Assembly (NCBI RefSeq): GCF_020881035.1
Contig: NZ_JAJITC010000007.1
Coordinates: 310,001-374,000 of the forward strand
Length of the DNA: 64,000 nucleotides
Reading direction: 5' to 3'
Source: Paraburkholderia translucens
GTDB lineage: Bacteria; Pseudomonadota; Gammaproteobacteria; Burkholderiales; Burkholderiaceae
Below are positions 1 to 9,288 of the stretch, in pieces; the stretch's first letter is position 1, and every line of letters begins with the position of its first letter. Under the pieces are notes generated by a model. That model did no database searches. It worked only from the letters and a program-made list of their open reading frames with translations, and had not been told where the DNA came from. Made by a program: the position numbers and the translations under genes.

Positions 1-32
1 CGCAATTCAACCTTCTTGCTGTGGAGAACGCC

Positions 33-866
33 ATGCAACTTGCCTCATCTTTCCGTTACGGCTCCCCGATGCTACGCGCCAACGCGCCTTTGTCGGACGA
101 CCAGATTCGCCACGTCGCGCCGTCGATCTTCGCGGATGGCAAGCACGAAAGCCGCTCGGAACGCTACACCTACATTCCGACCATCGACGTGCTGCGCGGC
201 CTGCGAAATGAAGGTTTCCAGCCGTTCATGGTCTGCCAGACCCGCGTGCGCGACGAAGGCAAGCGCGAATACACAAAGCATATGCTCCGACTTCGCCCCA
301 CCAAGCAGATTATCGGTGACGAGGCCAACGAAATCGTGCTTTTGAACTCGCACGATGGCACGAGCAGCTATCAGATGCTCGCAGGCGTGCTGCGCTTCGT
401 CTGTCAGAACGGAATGGTGGCGGGCGACAACGTCCGCGATATACGCGTGCCGCACAAAGGCAACATCGTCCAGAACGTCATCAATGGCGCATTCGACGTG
501 CTCGACGGCTTCGATCTGATCCGCGAGCAGAAGGACGGCATGCGTGCCGTCGAACTGAACCGCGACGAGCAGCACGCCTTCGCCCGTTCCGCGCTCGCAC
601 TGCGCTACGACCCGACCGACGCCGAGGAACCAGCCCCGGTCACCGAAAGCCAGCTACTTGCCCCGCGCCGCTTCGAGGATCGCCGCGACGACCTCTGGAC
701 GGTCTTCAACCGTGTGCAGGAAAACCTCACGAAGGGCGGCCTTCATGGCCGTTCGCGCAGCGGGCGCGCGATGTCCACACGCCCCATCACAGGCATCGAC
801 CAGAACGTGAAGCTCAACCGCGCGCTGTGGATGCTCGCTGACGCCATGCGCCAGCTGAAGGCGTAA
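33..866 (+). CDS. DUF932 family plasmid/ICE-type protein
   Basis: A 277-residue soluble protein that looks like the DUF932 family, commonly found beside ParB-like genes on plasmids, phages and integrative elements; its biochemical role is not established. I chose the ATG at 33 rather than the in-frame GTG at 21 because GGAGA at 23-27 is well placed as its ribosome site. There is no signal peptide or membrane segment. It is followed on the same strand by the ParB-family gene, the usual neighbour. The family assignment is from overall pattern and context, not from a catalytic motif. Confidence 0.75.
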   Translation: MQLASSFRYGSPMLRANAPLSDDQIRHVAPSIFADGKHESRSERYTYIPTIDVLRGLRNEGFQPFMVCQTRVRDEGKREYTKHMLRLRPTKQIIGDEANEIVLLNSHDGTSSYQMLAGVLRFVCQNGMVAGDNVRDIRVPHKGNIVQNVINGAFDVLDGFDLIREQKDGMRAVELNRDEQHAFARSALALRYDPTDAEEPAPVTESQLLAPRRFEDRRDDLWTVFNRVQENLTKGGLHGRSRSGRAMSTRPITGIDQNVKLNRALWMLADAMRQLKA

Positions 867-986
867 GCGCCACAGGGGCGGCAACGTCGCGCCGCCTCAC
901 CCTATCAGGACTCCTATCCGGGTCACGTCCTGATGGAATCGGGCAGTACTGGACCCGGAACCTTCATTAATTTTCTGGAGTCAGTC

Positions 987-3200
987 ATGCAAGCCCAAAC
1001 CGAAGCCACCCCGGCAGACACTTACGAAACCGTCTCACCGCTCGAAACCAACTTCGGCAACGAACAACCAGTCGTTACCGTGCCACATTCCAGCCTGCGA
1101 CCCTCGCCGCTCAACGCCCGCACGAAACCCCTGTCGGGCATTCCCGCCCTCGCCGCCAACATTCGGGCGAAGGGACTGCTGCAAAACCTCATCGTCCACG
1201 AAATGAAGGGCTCGCGAGGCAAGCAGCGCAGGTATGGTGTCTGCGCGGGCCAGCGCCGCGAAGCCGCTCTCGATCTGCTGTACGGGCAGAAAGACATCGC
1301 CGCCGACTATCCGGTGCCGGTGCGGATCGTCAGCGAAGGTGAAGCCCTCGCCATTTCGCTGATCGAGAACAGCGAACGCGAAGGACTCGACCCGTTCGAT
1401 GTGCTGCGCGCGTACCGGATGCTCGCAGAGGAAGGCCGCAGCGTCGATTACATCGCTGCGCTTTTCTCGGCATCGCCGCTCACCGTCAAGCGGCGCATGA
1501 AACTCGCCAACGTATCGCCGAAACTGCTCGCCCTGCTGCGCGAAGATGCGATCACGCTCGACCAGCTTGCCGCCCTTGCCCTCGCAGACGACCAAGAAAC
1601 GCAGGAGCATATCTGGTTTGACGCGAACGAATGGCAACGCCAGCCGAACTACCTGCGGCAGGCGATCACGCGGGCCGAAATCGACGCGAGCCGCAGCCGC
1701 CTCGTGCGCTTCGTGGGCCTCGCCGCCTATGAAGCAGCAGGCGGTTACGTACGCCGCGATCTGTTCAGCGATGACGGAAACTCGGGTTACATCGCCGACG
1801 CCGAACTGCTGCAGAAGCTCGTCTCGCAGAAGCTCGACGCCGCTGCGGCCGAAGTGCAGGCAGAAGGTTGGGGCTGGACTGAAACGCGTGTTGAGCGCGA
1901 TTTTGCCGAATTGAACCGCTACGGCAGGCTGCGCCCGGTGCAACGCCCGTACACCGAGGTCGAGCAGCGCGAAATGGACGCCCTTACCGCGCAGCAGGAC
2001 GAACTTGCTGAAAAGATCGAGGCGCTGTCGGAGGACGATGCAAACGCCTACGAGGAAGCCGACCGGCTCAACGATGAAATCGAGCAGGTCAACGCGGCAA
2101 TCATCGCGCTCGAAAGCTCCACGCTCGTATGGGACGCGCAGCAGATGGCCGAAGCGGGTGCATTCGTGATTGTCGGTCCACATGGCGAACTTGTTATCGA
2201 GCGCGGCCTCGTGCGGCGGGAGAATAGCGCGGCGCTCGACGCAGCAGGCGCGACCGTCACTGGCATCGTCGCAGCCGAAGGCCCGAACGCCGCATCCGCC
2301 AAGGCGTCGGAGGTCAAACCCGTTCACAGCGCGAAACTCTGCCAGCGGCTCACGGCACACCGCACCGCCGCGGTCCACGCGGAACTGGTCGCACAGCCCA
2401 CCGTGGCACTCGCCGCGCTACTGCATTACCTGATCCCTAAGGCACTGCCCGAGCACTACGGGCAGCCGTCCTCACGTGGCTGTTTCGCGCTGTCCGGCGA
2501 GAACAACCAAGATAGCCTATTGCGCGCCGCCGACGACCTGCCCGCCAGCCCAGCATGGAACGTCATCGAAACACAGCGGGCGCGCTGGATTGCGGGACTG
2601 CCCGCAAAACGGACCGACCTGCTGCCGTGGCTGACCGAACAGGATCCCGGCACGACGCTGCTCGACCTGCTCGCGTTCTGCACCGGCACTTTGCTCGACG
2701 GCATCGCGGGCGAGGAAAAGCCGCATGCGATCAACGCGCTCGCGGGCGCGCTGAACCTCGACATGACCCGGTACTGGACACCAACGCGCGCCACGTATTT
2801 CGATCATGTCAGCAAGGCGCGTATCGCCGAAGTCGTGTCCGACGCCGTGTCACCCAAGGCCGCATCCGACCTCGCCAAGATGAAGAAGGCCGACGCGGCT
2901 GCAGCCGCCGAGCTTAGGCTCGCCAAGACGGCATGGCTCCCGGAAATCCTCACCGATCGTGAAGCGCCGGCCACGCCTTCATGGGAAAAGTGTGACGACG
3001 AGGATACCGGAGACGAATCGGACGAAACGCCGGAAGGCGAGGACGCCCACGCTGAAGCGGACTCCGGCAACGGCACGGAGCATGTCAACGATACCCCCAC
3101 CGGCGCAGCAGTTGCATCCGCCAGTAGCCCGCTGACGCCGTGGCCCTTCCCGACTTCGAACAGCATGAACGGCACGCAATCCGCCCCACTTGCCGCGTGA
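987..3200 (+). CDS. ParB/RepB/Spo0J-family protein (large, mobile-element type)
   Basis: A 737-residue protein whose N-terminal third is a ParB-type nuclease/CTPase domain: 'PLNAR' near residue 35, the CAGQRREA box near 85-95 and the LIENSERE box near 125. A helix-turn-helix follows at about residues 145-200. The rest is long, acidic and partly coiled-coil (about 330-380), with a low-complexity acidic tail. Such long ParB-like proteins are typical of plasmids and ICEs, with roles in partition or element regulation. The ATG at 987 is preferred over the in-frame ATG at 933 because GGAG precedes it at good spacing. It lies between the DUF932 gene and an 81-residue gene, probably one operon. Confidence 0.85.
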   Translation: MQAQTEATPADTYETVSPLETNFGNEQPVVTVPHSSLRPSPLNARTKPLSGIPALAANIRAKGLLQNLIVHEMKGSRGKQRRYGVCAGQRREAALDLLYGQKDIAADYPVPVRIVSEGEALAISLIENSEREGLDPFDVLRAYRMLAEEGRSVDYIAALFSASPLTVKRRMKLANVSPKLLALLREDAITLDQLAALALADDQETQEHIWFDANEWQRQPNYLRQAITRAEIDASRSRLVRFVGLAAYEAAGGYVRRDLFSDDGNSGYIADAELLQKLVSQKLDAAAAEVQAEGWGWTETRVERDFAELNRYGRLRPVQRPYTEVEQREMDALTAQQDELAEKIEALSEDDANAYEEADRLNDEIEQVNAAIIALESSTLVWDAQQMAEAGAFVIVGPHGELVIERGLVRRENSAALDAAGATVTGIVAAEGPNAASAKASEVKPVHSAKLCQRLTAHRTAAVHAELVAQPTVALAALLHYLIPKALPEHYGQPSSRGCFALSGENNQDSLLRAADDLPASPAWNVIETQRARWIAGLPAKRTDLLPWLTEQDPGTTLLDLLAFCTGTLLDGIAGEEKPHAINALAGALNLDMTRYWTPTRATYFDHVSKARIAEVVSDAVSPKAASDLAKMKKADAAAAAELRLAKTAWLPEILTDREAPATPSWEKCDDEDTGDESDETPEGEDAHAEADSGNGTEHVNDTPTGAAVASASSPLTPWPFPTSNSMNGTQSAPLAA

Positions 3201-3284
3201 CCCCAACCCTCGCCCCTGCAACGGGGCGAAGCAGGGTGCAAGCCCGTATTCGCCGCCTGCCAGACTGAACCGGAGGAACACATC

Positions 3285-3530
3285 ATGACCAAAAGCATCC
3301 GAATGGCCGTGCTCGCCACCGACGCAGAAGGCTCGCCCGACCTCTACCTGACTTTCGTAGAAGCGGCTGACCTGCGATACAACGAGGGCCAGCACTATGA
3401 CATGGCCCTTGCCCACCCCGAAGATGGAGGCTACCGGGCACCGGTGATCGCCTTCGACCAGAACGACGGGGCAGCAGACGTGCTCCGCCACGCCGCCGCA
3501 TTCATGGAAGGCGATACCGACGAGGTGTAG
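3285..3530 (+). CDS. Small hypothetical protein, third gene of the DUF932-ParB operon
   Basis: An 81-residue acidic protein with no signal peptide, transmembrane segment or family that I can name. A strong ribosome site (GGAGG) sits 9 bases before the ATG, so translation is likely. It follows the ParB-like gene by 84 bases on the same strand and is closed by a long hairpin, which makes it the last gene of this unit. Its place suggests a role in the mobile element, but no function can be assigned. Confidence 0.6.
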   Translation: MTKSIRMAVLATDAEGSPDLYLTFVEAADLRYNEGQHYDMALAHPEDGGYRAPVIAFDQNDGAADVLRHAAAFMEGDTDEV

Positions 3531-3532
3531 GC

Positions 3533-3566
3533 GGTACGGGCAGACGGTCCGCCGTCTGCCCGTACC
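3533..3566 (+). terminator. Strong hairpin terminator after the DUF932-ParB unit
   Basis: A perfect 15-bp inverted repeat (3533-3547 with 3552-3566) around a 4-base loop, directly after the stop of the 81-residue gene. There is no long T run, so it may act as a GC-rich terminator or an RNA-stabilising hairpin. It also contains GTACGG, but here that is a consequence of the stem and is not the operator-like palindrome seen elsewhere. Confidence 0.65.
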
Positions 3567-3660
3567 CCATGGGCGCTGGCCCACCAGCCTGCCAGCCCGC
3601 CTACGCCCGCCGCCAGCACCATCACAACCAACCCGCCGACTGCCAGTCCATAGCAAGCCC

Positions 3661-3897
3661 TCAGGAAACGTCGCCCAGCGACACGTTCATACGGATGCGT
3701 TCGGGCATCGACTCATAGAGCCGACCGTAGTGCTCGAGCATGACCAGTACAGACCAGAGTGCATCGTTATCGCGCAGGTTCAGCGCCGTCGACACGTGAC
3801 GCATTCTCAGCACACTGGCGTCGTCCGGTAGTTCACCCGTGACATCGAGATACAGACGGGCAAGCGCGTCTGGTGGCTTGCCCCTCGCCTTAACCAT
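3661..3897 (-). CDS. Small protein, last gene of the stb/tra-like operon
   Basis: A 78-residue protein with no recognisable domain. Its start overlaps the end of the ParA-like gene by 8 bases, implying translational coupling. In plasmids such as R388 (stbABC) and IncP (traKLM), the ParA-like gene is likewise followed by a small gene of unknown biochemistry. This position suggests, but does not prove, an StbC/TraM-like role. I see no sequence motif that would confirm it. Confidence 0.55.
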   Translation of the reverse strand: MVKARGKPPDALARLYLDVTGELPDDASVLRMRHVSTALNLRDNDALWSVLVMLEHYGRLYESMPERIRMNVSLGDVS

Positions 3898-4582
3898 CGA
3901 CCGTCACCTTGGCAAACATGGCGCCGCATAGCGCGCGCCATCGCAGCAATTCGGCCCGTTCGCCTATATGCATCGTCTCCGCCGCCTTGCGTATCGACAG
4001 ACGCTGACCGCGGAGTTCGTCGGCAACCCTATCCGCCAGTTCGGGAAAATCGAGTGACTTCCCCTTCGTCTCTATGGTTTTACGAAGCTCCGATGTCTGA
4101 TATAGCGAGAACTTGTCTGGCGTACCGAAGTACCCATTGCGTACAACGTGCGTCAGCGCGTCGGGAAACGTCCGGCTGAAACCGTGCAGCAATTCCAGGC
4201 TATCGCGTTGCCGGTTGATTACCCACAGGACAACGAGTCGGCGCTGAAGCTCGCCCAATGTACCGGCCAGCATTGCGCCGAATCGCGCGACACCAGCCTG
4301 ATTACGCGCCGCCGTGTTGACGATTACCGCCGCATCCCGGTGTCCGTCGCAGAAATTGACGAGGCCAATCCAGCCGTCTGCATCGTCCAGACTATAGGCA
4401 ACGCAATGCATCTCGTCCTGTACCGCTTTCATGACGTCTGGATTCGAGGTATCGGTTTCGACCAGCGCGGCATGGATATCCTGCCGCTGAAAATAATCGG
4501 CCAGTGCAAGCGAGACAAAGCTCTTGCCCACACCGCCCTTGCTGCCGCCAACCAGATATATGGGGGGAATCGTCGTGTCCAT
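3890..4582 (-). CDS. ParA/MinD-like ATPase (StbB/TraL type)
   Basis: A 230-residue ATPase with a deviant Walker A box, KGGVGKS at about residues 15-21, and a nearby 'ETDTSNPD' segment typical of ParA/MinD proteins. It is shorter than chromosomal ParA and lacks an N-terminal DNA-binding domain. This matches the StbB (IncW) and TraL (IncP) ATPases that act in plasmid stability or conjugation. It is preceded by a TraK/StbA-like gene and overlaps a small downstream gene. The ribosome site GAGGG precedes the ATG. The ATPase class is clear; the exact plasmid role is inferred from gene order. Confidence 0.8.
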   Translation of the reverse strand: MDTTIPPIYLVGGSKGGVGKSFVSLALADYFQRQDIHAALVETDTSNPDVMKAVQDEMHCVAYSLDDADGWIGLVNFCDGHRDAAVIVNTAARNQAGVARFGAMLAGTLGELQRRLVVLWVINRQRDSLELLHGFSRTFPDALTHVVRNGYFGTPDKFSLYQTSELRKTIETKGKSLDFPELADRVADELRGQRLSIRKAAETMHIGERAELLRWRALCGAMFAKVTVDG

Positions 4583-4591
4583 TTGAACCCT

Positions 4592-5053
4592 CTACAAGTT
4601 TTCAACATCGGGCGTAATCTCGAACGAGAACGCATCCCGAATCACCATTGAGCCCTGCTGACTGACTGCCTTCCCCCCATCCTGCGTTTTCCTTGCAAGC
4701 GTGTTGACGGCATGCGATGTCCGTTCCTTGCGCTCCTTCTTTGCGCGTGTTGCCGGTGCCGTACTTGGAACGGTATTCATGTCCACCTGCTTGGTTCTAG
4801 TCTCTTTCGTCGCGCGCTGCATGGCGTATCTCAAAGTGCTCGCACTGATCTCGACGCCATCCTCAGCAAGCTGCTGCACGATTTCTTCCAGCGTATAGCC
4901 CTTCCGCTGGGCACTACTGATCTCCGCCTGCATTGACTTGATAGCATCCCGGACATTGACGCGATGCTCGTGCGCTGGCTTCTCGGGTAGCGCATCCAGA
5001 CGGCGCGAAGCCGCATCCCACTGCGCCTGAGTAAAGCTCTTCACCACCGGCAT
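4592..5053 (-). CDS. TraK/StbA-like DNA-binding protein of a mobile element
   Basis: A 153-residue basic protein. Residues about 30-80 form a helical block ('VRDAIKSMQAEI...GYTLEEIVQQL') with the pattern of small oriT- or stb-binding proteins such as IncP TraK, followed by a variable basic segment. The ATG at 5053 is chosen because CGGAG precedes it; an earlier in-frame ATG at 5083 lacks such a site. It is the first gene of an operon with a ParA-like ATPase and a small protein, the order of traKLM or stbABC. In relatives this protein binds repeats just upstream of its own gene, so the region beyond 5053 is the place to look for its sites. Recognition is by pattern only. Confidence 0.55.
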   Translation of the reverse strand: MPVVKSFTQAQWDAASRRLDALPEKPAHEHRVNVRDAIKSMQAEISSAQRKGYTLEEIVQQLAEDGVEISASTLRYAMQRATKETRTKQVDMNTVPSTAPATRAKKERKERTSHAVNTLARKTQDGGKAVSQQGSMVIRDAFSFEITPDVENL

Positions 5054-6276
5054 GATTCGCTCCGACGCACTACATGGCGTCATCTTGCAAACGGTTCATG
5101 GTGATCGTCAATAGCCGAAATTCATCTCGAATCGGGGTGCGGGAACACGCTGGAATACGGCGGGACTGAGCGGAACAGAAAATTTTTTTGTGCCTCCGCG
5201 CAAGGACAACCCACACAGATCCGCACGCGGGGATCACGGCGGCTTCGACTATCGAGACGAACGATCAACATCTAACGGCTGGATTCAACAGACTCGTGTG
5301 CTACGAACCAAGTAATGCTACGCGTGCGCATGCTGTGCCGGACGATCGGCGAATTAGGTTTAGCCTGTTGTGCCCTGCAGGATTTTCCTGCACCGCTCGT
5401 CGCCCCCGGCATCTTCAAGTTGCGGAAGCCATCAACTTTTAGGTAGCAATTCGGCACTGCATTTGAGCTTCCTCTGAACGAAACACGGAACCCTGCGTCC
5501 TCGATATTGCGCCGGCACCGGCGACTCAACATTCCAAACGAGTCTGTCAATTTCCGCGAGCAGGTAGATTGCCCTCCGAAGTAGACATCTACCATTTCAC
5601 GCACAAAGTTCAGTTTGTTGCGCTCCGGAGATGTTTTTCCTGCGCTGGCGAATCGCTTTTCCCGCGCTGGGCAGTCGTTTTATTTGCGCAGAGCGCTCGA
5701 CCTCGCTCATGGGACTTGCGCGCAACAAATGGAACAACAGAAAAACGAGGGATGGCAGGATAGGCTATCGCCGGTATTGGGCGCCATGTGCAATGAACTT
5801 CTACTGGTTAAACATGGTTGCGGCCTCAGTAGCCTTGCGCTTGTCAACAACCGCTCTCGCGTCGACCGGGACCCTGTTGCGTGTTTCGGTAGGGTGATCG
5901 ATCAGATTTACGCGAACATCGAGAACTGGATTCGCGACCGTCGAATAGCTCGCCGTCTGCGGCGGCGTTAAGAGACTGAACGCGGACTACTCCAACAGGC
6001 CGGGCATTATATCGTCCAAGACTGCTTGCAAGGAACAGCGTGCGTTAGAGGCGTCGTCGCGGCCTGCCGGTCTCGGCCATTGCGATCATTGCCAGATCGT
6101 CATGAGGTGGCTGCTCTGCGGAAAAGCGAGCCTCTAGCGGCGTCGGTCGGGGCCCTTAAGGAAAGCCAAAGGTCGTACTACTTCGAGTCGGGCAACCCCA
6201 GCCGATCCGTGCCGGCCGCCCTTGCGACATCTGGCTACTGCGACAACTTCTGTCTGGGGTGTCCATTTAACCGGAG
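5054..6276. other. Long gene-poor stretch upstream of the stb/tra-like operon
   Basis: About 1.2 kb without a convincing gene. Several short open frames exist on both strands, but none has a ribosome site, a family pattern or consistent codon use. If the minus-strand operon belongs to a conjugation or stability system, its operator or an origin of transfer would be expected within the first few hundred bases. I could not recognise a known nick site there. The rest looks like decayed sequence. Confidence 0.4.
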
Positions 6277-6663
6277 TCAAACCGTCGCCAAGGCCGGTTC
6301 TGCCGAGGGCGCTCGAGACTGGGAGGATGTCCGCGTTTCCGTGGCGGCGTGGGCGGCCTGGGGACCTATCTTGCGCGTCAGATCCCGGTAGCGCACGGGG
6401 TCATGGGCGACGGCGAGTTCCAGGACCCGGTAAAACAGCAGCCCGCGGCTACGTGGAGCCGACGGCGTCCAGCGCTGGCTTTGTAATAGTGTTCTCCACG
6501 TTTCAGCCGTTCTTGCAGACGCCGCGTTCGCTTTTTCTACCGCCTCGATGCACATCGCGTTGATTTGGCTACCCCGACTTTCGCACTGGCGTGGGACCTC
6601 GCGCCCGACTTCGGCGCCCGTCGACAGAATGATCGTGTGTAAAGGGCGATTCAGATTGACCAA
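6277..6663 (-). pseudogene. Truncated phasin remnant
   Basis: The first 45 or so residues ('LHTIILSTGAEVGREV', 'SRGSQINA') match the middle of the intact phasin at 27597-28100 ('FRTIVLSTGAEVVREA', 'TRGNQINA'), including the alternation of helix-forming residues. The phasin N-terminus is missing, and after about residue 55 the reading becomes arginine- and serine-rich with no resemblance to the intact protein. It is therefore a broken second copy, truncated at both ends. It may never be translated. Confidence 0.7.
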
Positions 6664-6789
6664 TGACCGGTAACTGGCTTTATGAAGATCCGCAGTCTGA
6701 CGTGGCGAATCAAAAAGCTTTTAATACTCCGTGTTGAGACAAAGCATTGCTTGATATTTGTCAGATGCGGGGGTAGCCGCATCGACCCC

Positions 6790-7284
6790 TTACTTGCCCA
6801 TTGCTTCTGCTGCCACCTTCTCTTCGGCCAGCAACGAAAGCGCCTCGTCAGTCGCCTTCTCTTCCTTCAACGTTTCGGCCAGGAGTTTCGCCGCCTCTGT
6901 TTCTCCCAGTTGCCTGGCCAGTGCAATCAACGAACCGTAAGATGCGATTTCATAGTGCTCAACCTTCTGAGCTGCGGCGATCAGCGCCGTGTCGAGGACA
7001 GGGCCTTTCTCAATCTCGTCGATTTGCTCCTGCCCCTCCTCGACAAGACCTTCCATCGCGACGCACTTGACGCGCTTGAGCTTGATTTCACTTGTCTCGA
7101 CGATCTGGTCGATCCGTTGAACCTGCCCCAGCGTCTCTTCGAGGTGTTTCTCGAATGCGGCCCTGAGATCCGGGCTGCTCGAAGCGCGTGCCATCTTGGG
7201 CAGAGACTTCGTCATCTGTTTTTCGGCGCTATAGATATCCGATAGCGAATGGATAAACAGATCCTTGAGGGTCTTGGTAGGCAT
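6790..7284 (-). CDS. Ferritin-like DUF892 (YciE/YciF) stress protein
   Basis: A 164-residue all-helical protein of the DUF892 family. It begins with the characteristic 'TLKDLFIHSLSDIYSAEKQM' pattern and has repeated E-x-H/E elements: EKHLEET near residue 48, KVEHYEIA near 108 and KEEKATDE near 140. YciF relatives form four-helix dimers with a di-metal site and are induced by osmotic or general stress. AAGGA precedes the ATG. It lies between a phasin remnant and an alpha/beta hydrolase gene on the same strand. The family call is firm; substrate and physiological role are unknown. Confidence 0.9.
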   Translation of the reverse strand: MPTKTLKDLFIHSLSDIYSAEKQMTKSLPKMARASSSPDLRAAFEKHLEETLGQVQRIDQIVETSEIKLKRVKCVAMEGLVEEGQEQIDEIEKGPVLDTALIAAAQKVEHYEIASYGSLIALARQLGETEAAKLLAETLKEEKATDEALSLLAEEKVAAEAMGK

Positions 7285-7379
7285 GACTGTTCCTTGATTG
7301 AATTTCGGAACTGCACCCGGGATGAGTGCAGCGTGATGCGAGTGGATCCAACATAAATCCGGCAGCGAGACAGAACTGC

Positions 7380-8411
7380 TTAATCGGCGATCGTCAGGGG
7401 AACCTCGTCCACGGACATGCGCGATTCGATCTTTTTCGTATCCGTATCGGCGCTCATACGATCAATCGCGTTGGTGATTTCCTCAGCGAGTGCGTAGTGC
7501 ACCATATGCCCCGCTCCGGGCATCACGGTCAGGTCGCTGCATGGCAGATCCCGATGCAGCCGGACGGACTGCGCTTCGGGGGCGACGATTTTGTCGCCTT
7601 CGCCTGCGAAGATACTCACGGGCATTTTCAGTGCGCCGTAACCCGCGTGAAAACGTGCTGCGGACGGGATCATGAACGCGGCATCCTCCGCCGCTGCCCG
7701 GATCTGCATGGGTCGTAGCAACATTTCACGGGGCACGACATCCAAATACCTGTCGGGCATCGGTGCTGGCGCGAACATCGCCTCCACGCTGCGCCGTAGC
7801 ATGACGCGACTGGTTAGCGGCGAAACCGTATAACGCAACGCATCGCCTAACACAGGAAGCGCCACCGGTGTCGCCAGCGCGACATCCATGCGGGCCGAAG
7901 GATAGTAATAGCCTGAAATCAGCACGAGGCCCCGTACCTCCGTCGGAAATTCTGTTGCCAGGCCGAGTGCAACCAACGTGCCCCACGAATGCCCCACCAC
8001 GACGGGCTGCTTCACATCGATCTGTACGAGTGCCTGCCGTATGACTGTGGCTTGGGCCTGCGCGGTCCAGAGGCGATCTCGCGGACGCAAGCTGTGTCCG
8101 AATCCCGGGCGGTCGAATGCGATCACCCGGTGATGTTCGGCTAACCGGTCTATCAAACCGCAGCCGATGAAATCCTGCAACTGGACGGCGTTCCCGTGCA
8201 GCAACACGACAACTGGCCCCTTGCCTTTGTCGATGAAGTGGAGCCGAACACCATCCACTTCGATAAAGCGGCCCAGGGGCGGATTATCGCGTTCGGCTTT
8301 GCGTGCCCGATGCAAAACCCACAGCGCTGTGGCTGCACCGGCGATTGCCGTGGCTGCGACCGCTCCGGCCGTGCCGCGAGATAAGCCGGCTTTCTTGAAA
8401 GAGGTGGGCAT
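7380..8411 (-). CDS. Membrane-anchored alpha/beta hydrolase
   Basis: A 343-residue alpha/beta-hydrolase. An N-terminal hydrophobic segment (residues about 14-34) probably anchors it in the membrane. The fold follows: HGNA oxyanion strand near 72, nucleophile elbow GHSWG with Ser142, acid Asp273 in 'GEGDKI' and His302 in 'GAGHMVHY', so the catalytic triad looks complete. The family covers esterases, epoxide hydrolases and haloperoxidase-like enzymes; nothing visible fixes the substrate. AAGGGA precedes the ATG. It is followed 95 bases downstream by the DUF892 gene and preceded by a small acidic protein gene on the same strand. Confidence 0.85.
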   Translation of the reverse strand: MPTSFKKAGLSRGTAGAVAATAIAGAATALWVLHRARKAERDNPPLGRFIEVDGVRLHFIDKGKGPVVVLLHGNAVQLQDFIGCGLIDRLAEHHRVIAFDRPGFGHSLRPRDRLWTAQAQATVIRQALVQIDVKQPVVVGHSWGTLVALGLATEFPTEVRGLVLISGYYYPSARMDVALATPVALPVLGDALRYTVSPLTSRVMLRRSVEAMFAPAPMPDRYLDVVPREMLLRPMQIRAAAEDAAFMIPSAARFHAGYGALKMPVSIFAGEGDKIVAPEAQSVRLHRDLPCSDLTVMPGAGHMVHYALAEEITNAIDRMSADTDTKKIESRMSVDEVPLTIAD

Positions 8412-8510
8412 GACGTCCCTTGTAGAAGGTACAGGTAAGAAAGATCAGCATTCCAGAAAATCGGCGCTTGATAAGATTGGAGCGACTGCGTCTCGTGCGG
8501 CCGCACTGCA

Positions 8511-8762
8511 TTACTTCTTCCCTTGAGGTGTAGCCTCGTCGGGTGGAACATCGCCAGGTGACGGCTCACCAGGCATCTCATCTTCCGGGCCTTCTTCATC
8601 CGGCTCGATGCTGGGCAGGCCACTATCTTCCTCATCTTCGATCCGCGTCGCTCCGCCTGTCGCCGGCGCATCGCTTGAAGGAAAGGTGTCCTCGATTGTC
8701 TGGTCAGTAACGCCGTCGGGCTTTTCGTCCGGTACGCGTTGCTCAACAGGTGTGTGCGTCAT
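8511..8762 (-). CDS. Small acidic protein with a TFPxSDxP motif
   Basis: An 83-residue, proline- and acid-rich, probably unstructured protein. Residues about 20-40 contain 'IEDTFPSSDAPATGGATRI', matching 'VEGTFPASDPPSIGGATKI' in the small protein at 48324-48506. The TFP-A/S-SDxP motif recurs in small proteins of unknown function in proteobacteria. AGGAG lies before the ATG, so expression is likely. It is the first of three minus-strand genes with the hydrolase and DUF892 genes. No function can be given. Confidence 0.7.
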   Translation of the reverse strand: MTHTPVEQRVPDEKPDGVTDQTIEDTFPSSDAPATGGATRIEDEEDSGLPSIEPDEEGPEDEMPGEPSPGDVPPDEATPQGKK

Positions 8763-9288
8763 GATTCACTCCTCGTAGGTTTGTGGCTCCTGTGTAAGCG
8801 CAATCGCTGTGCCGCAAGAGCGCGACAATTTCATTTTTATCCGAGAAGTGCTCGCAACAAGGCAAGTTCAAATCCGACGTGCGACCCCGAGCCCTTCACT
8901 CGTGTCCTTGAAGACACGATGTGCGCGCGCCGCAACGTATTCCGGTCCCAAGGGCTGCCCACACGCCGGGTACGAGCAGAATGATCACGGCCCACGCTTT
9001 TGCGCCGCTTTCGCGCTACAACCCGCAGGAGGGACATGGCTTCATGGCGCGCCAGATTGCCAGAGCCCGCGGGGGCGAGCCCGGCCGGGTGCTGGTAGCG
9101 GCTTAACACGGGTTTGAATGCCAGCTACTCATAAAAGACATTGCTCTGCGTAAAAACAGGCGAAGCTGGAACGATTGCGGCATGGGGGATAGCGGTTTCA
9201 AACTGTACTGCGTATTGCGTTTTCAGTCATGCATCTTCCGCGGTGCGCATCAGGTGTGAAGCCGATCCCGCGAAGCCCTTGCTAACCA
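8763..9288. other. Intergenic stretch without a recognised gene
   Basis: About 525 bases between the small acidic-protein gene and the 3' end of the desaturase gene. Short frames exist on both strands but show no family pattern or credible ribosome site. I see no operator-like palindrome, tRNA or insertion sequence here. Confidence 0.4.

Noticed and set aside
1035-2378. Long minus-strand open frame (447 codons) opposite the ParB-like gene
   Set aside because: It mirrors the coding gene in a high-GC genome, is rich in Arg, Cys and His, and has no family pattern.
3533-3566. GTACGG...CCGTAC resembling the island operator
   Set aside because: It is part of a 15-bp terminator-like stem directly after a gene; spacing and inner sequence differ from the operator.
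5054-5300. Known oriT nick site upstream of the TraK/StbA-like gene
   Set aside because: No match to the IncP, IncW or MOBQ nick consensus could be seen by eye.
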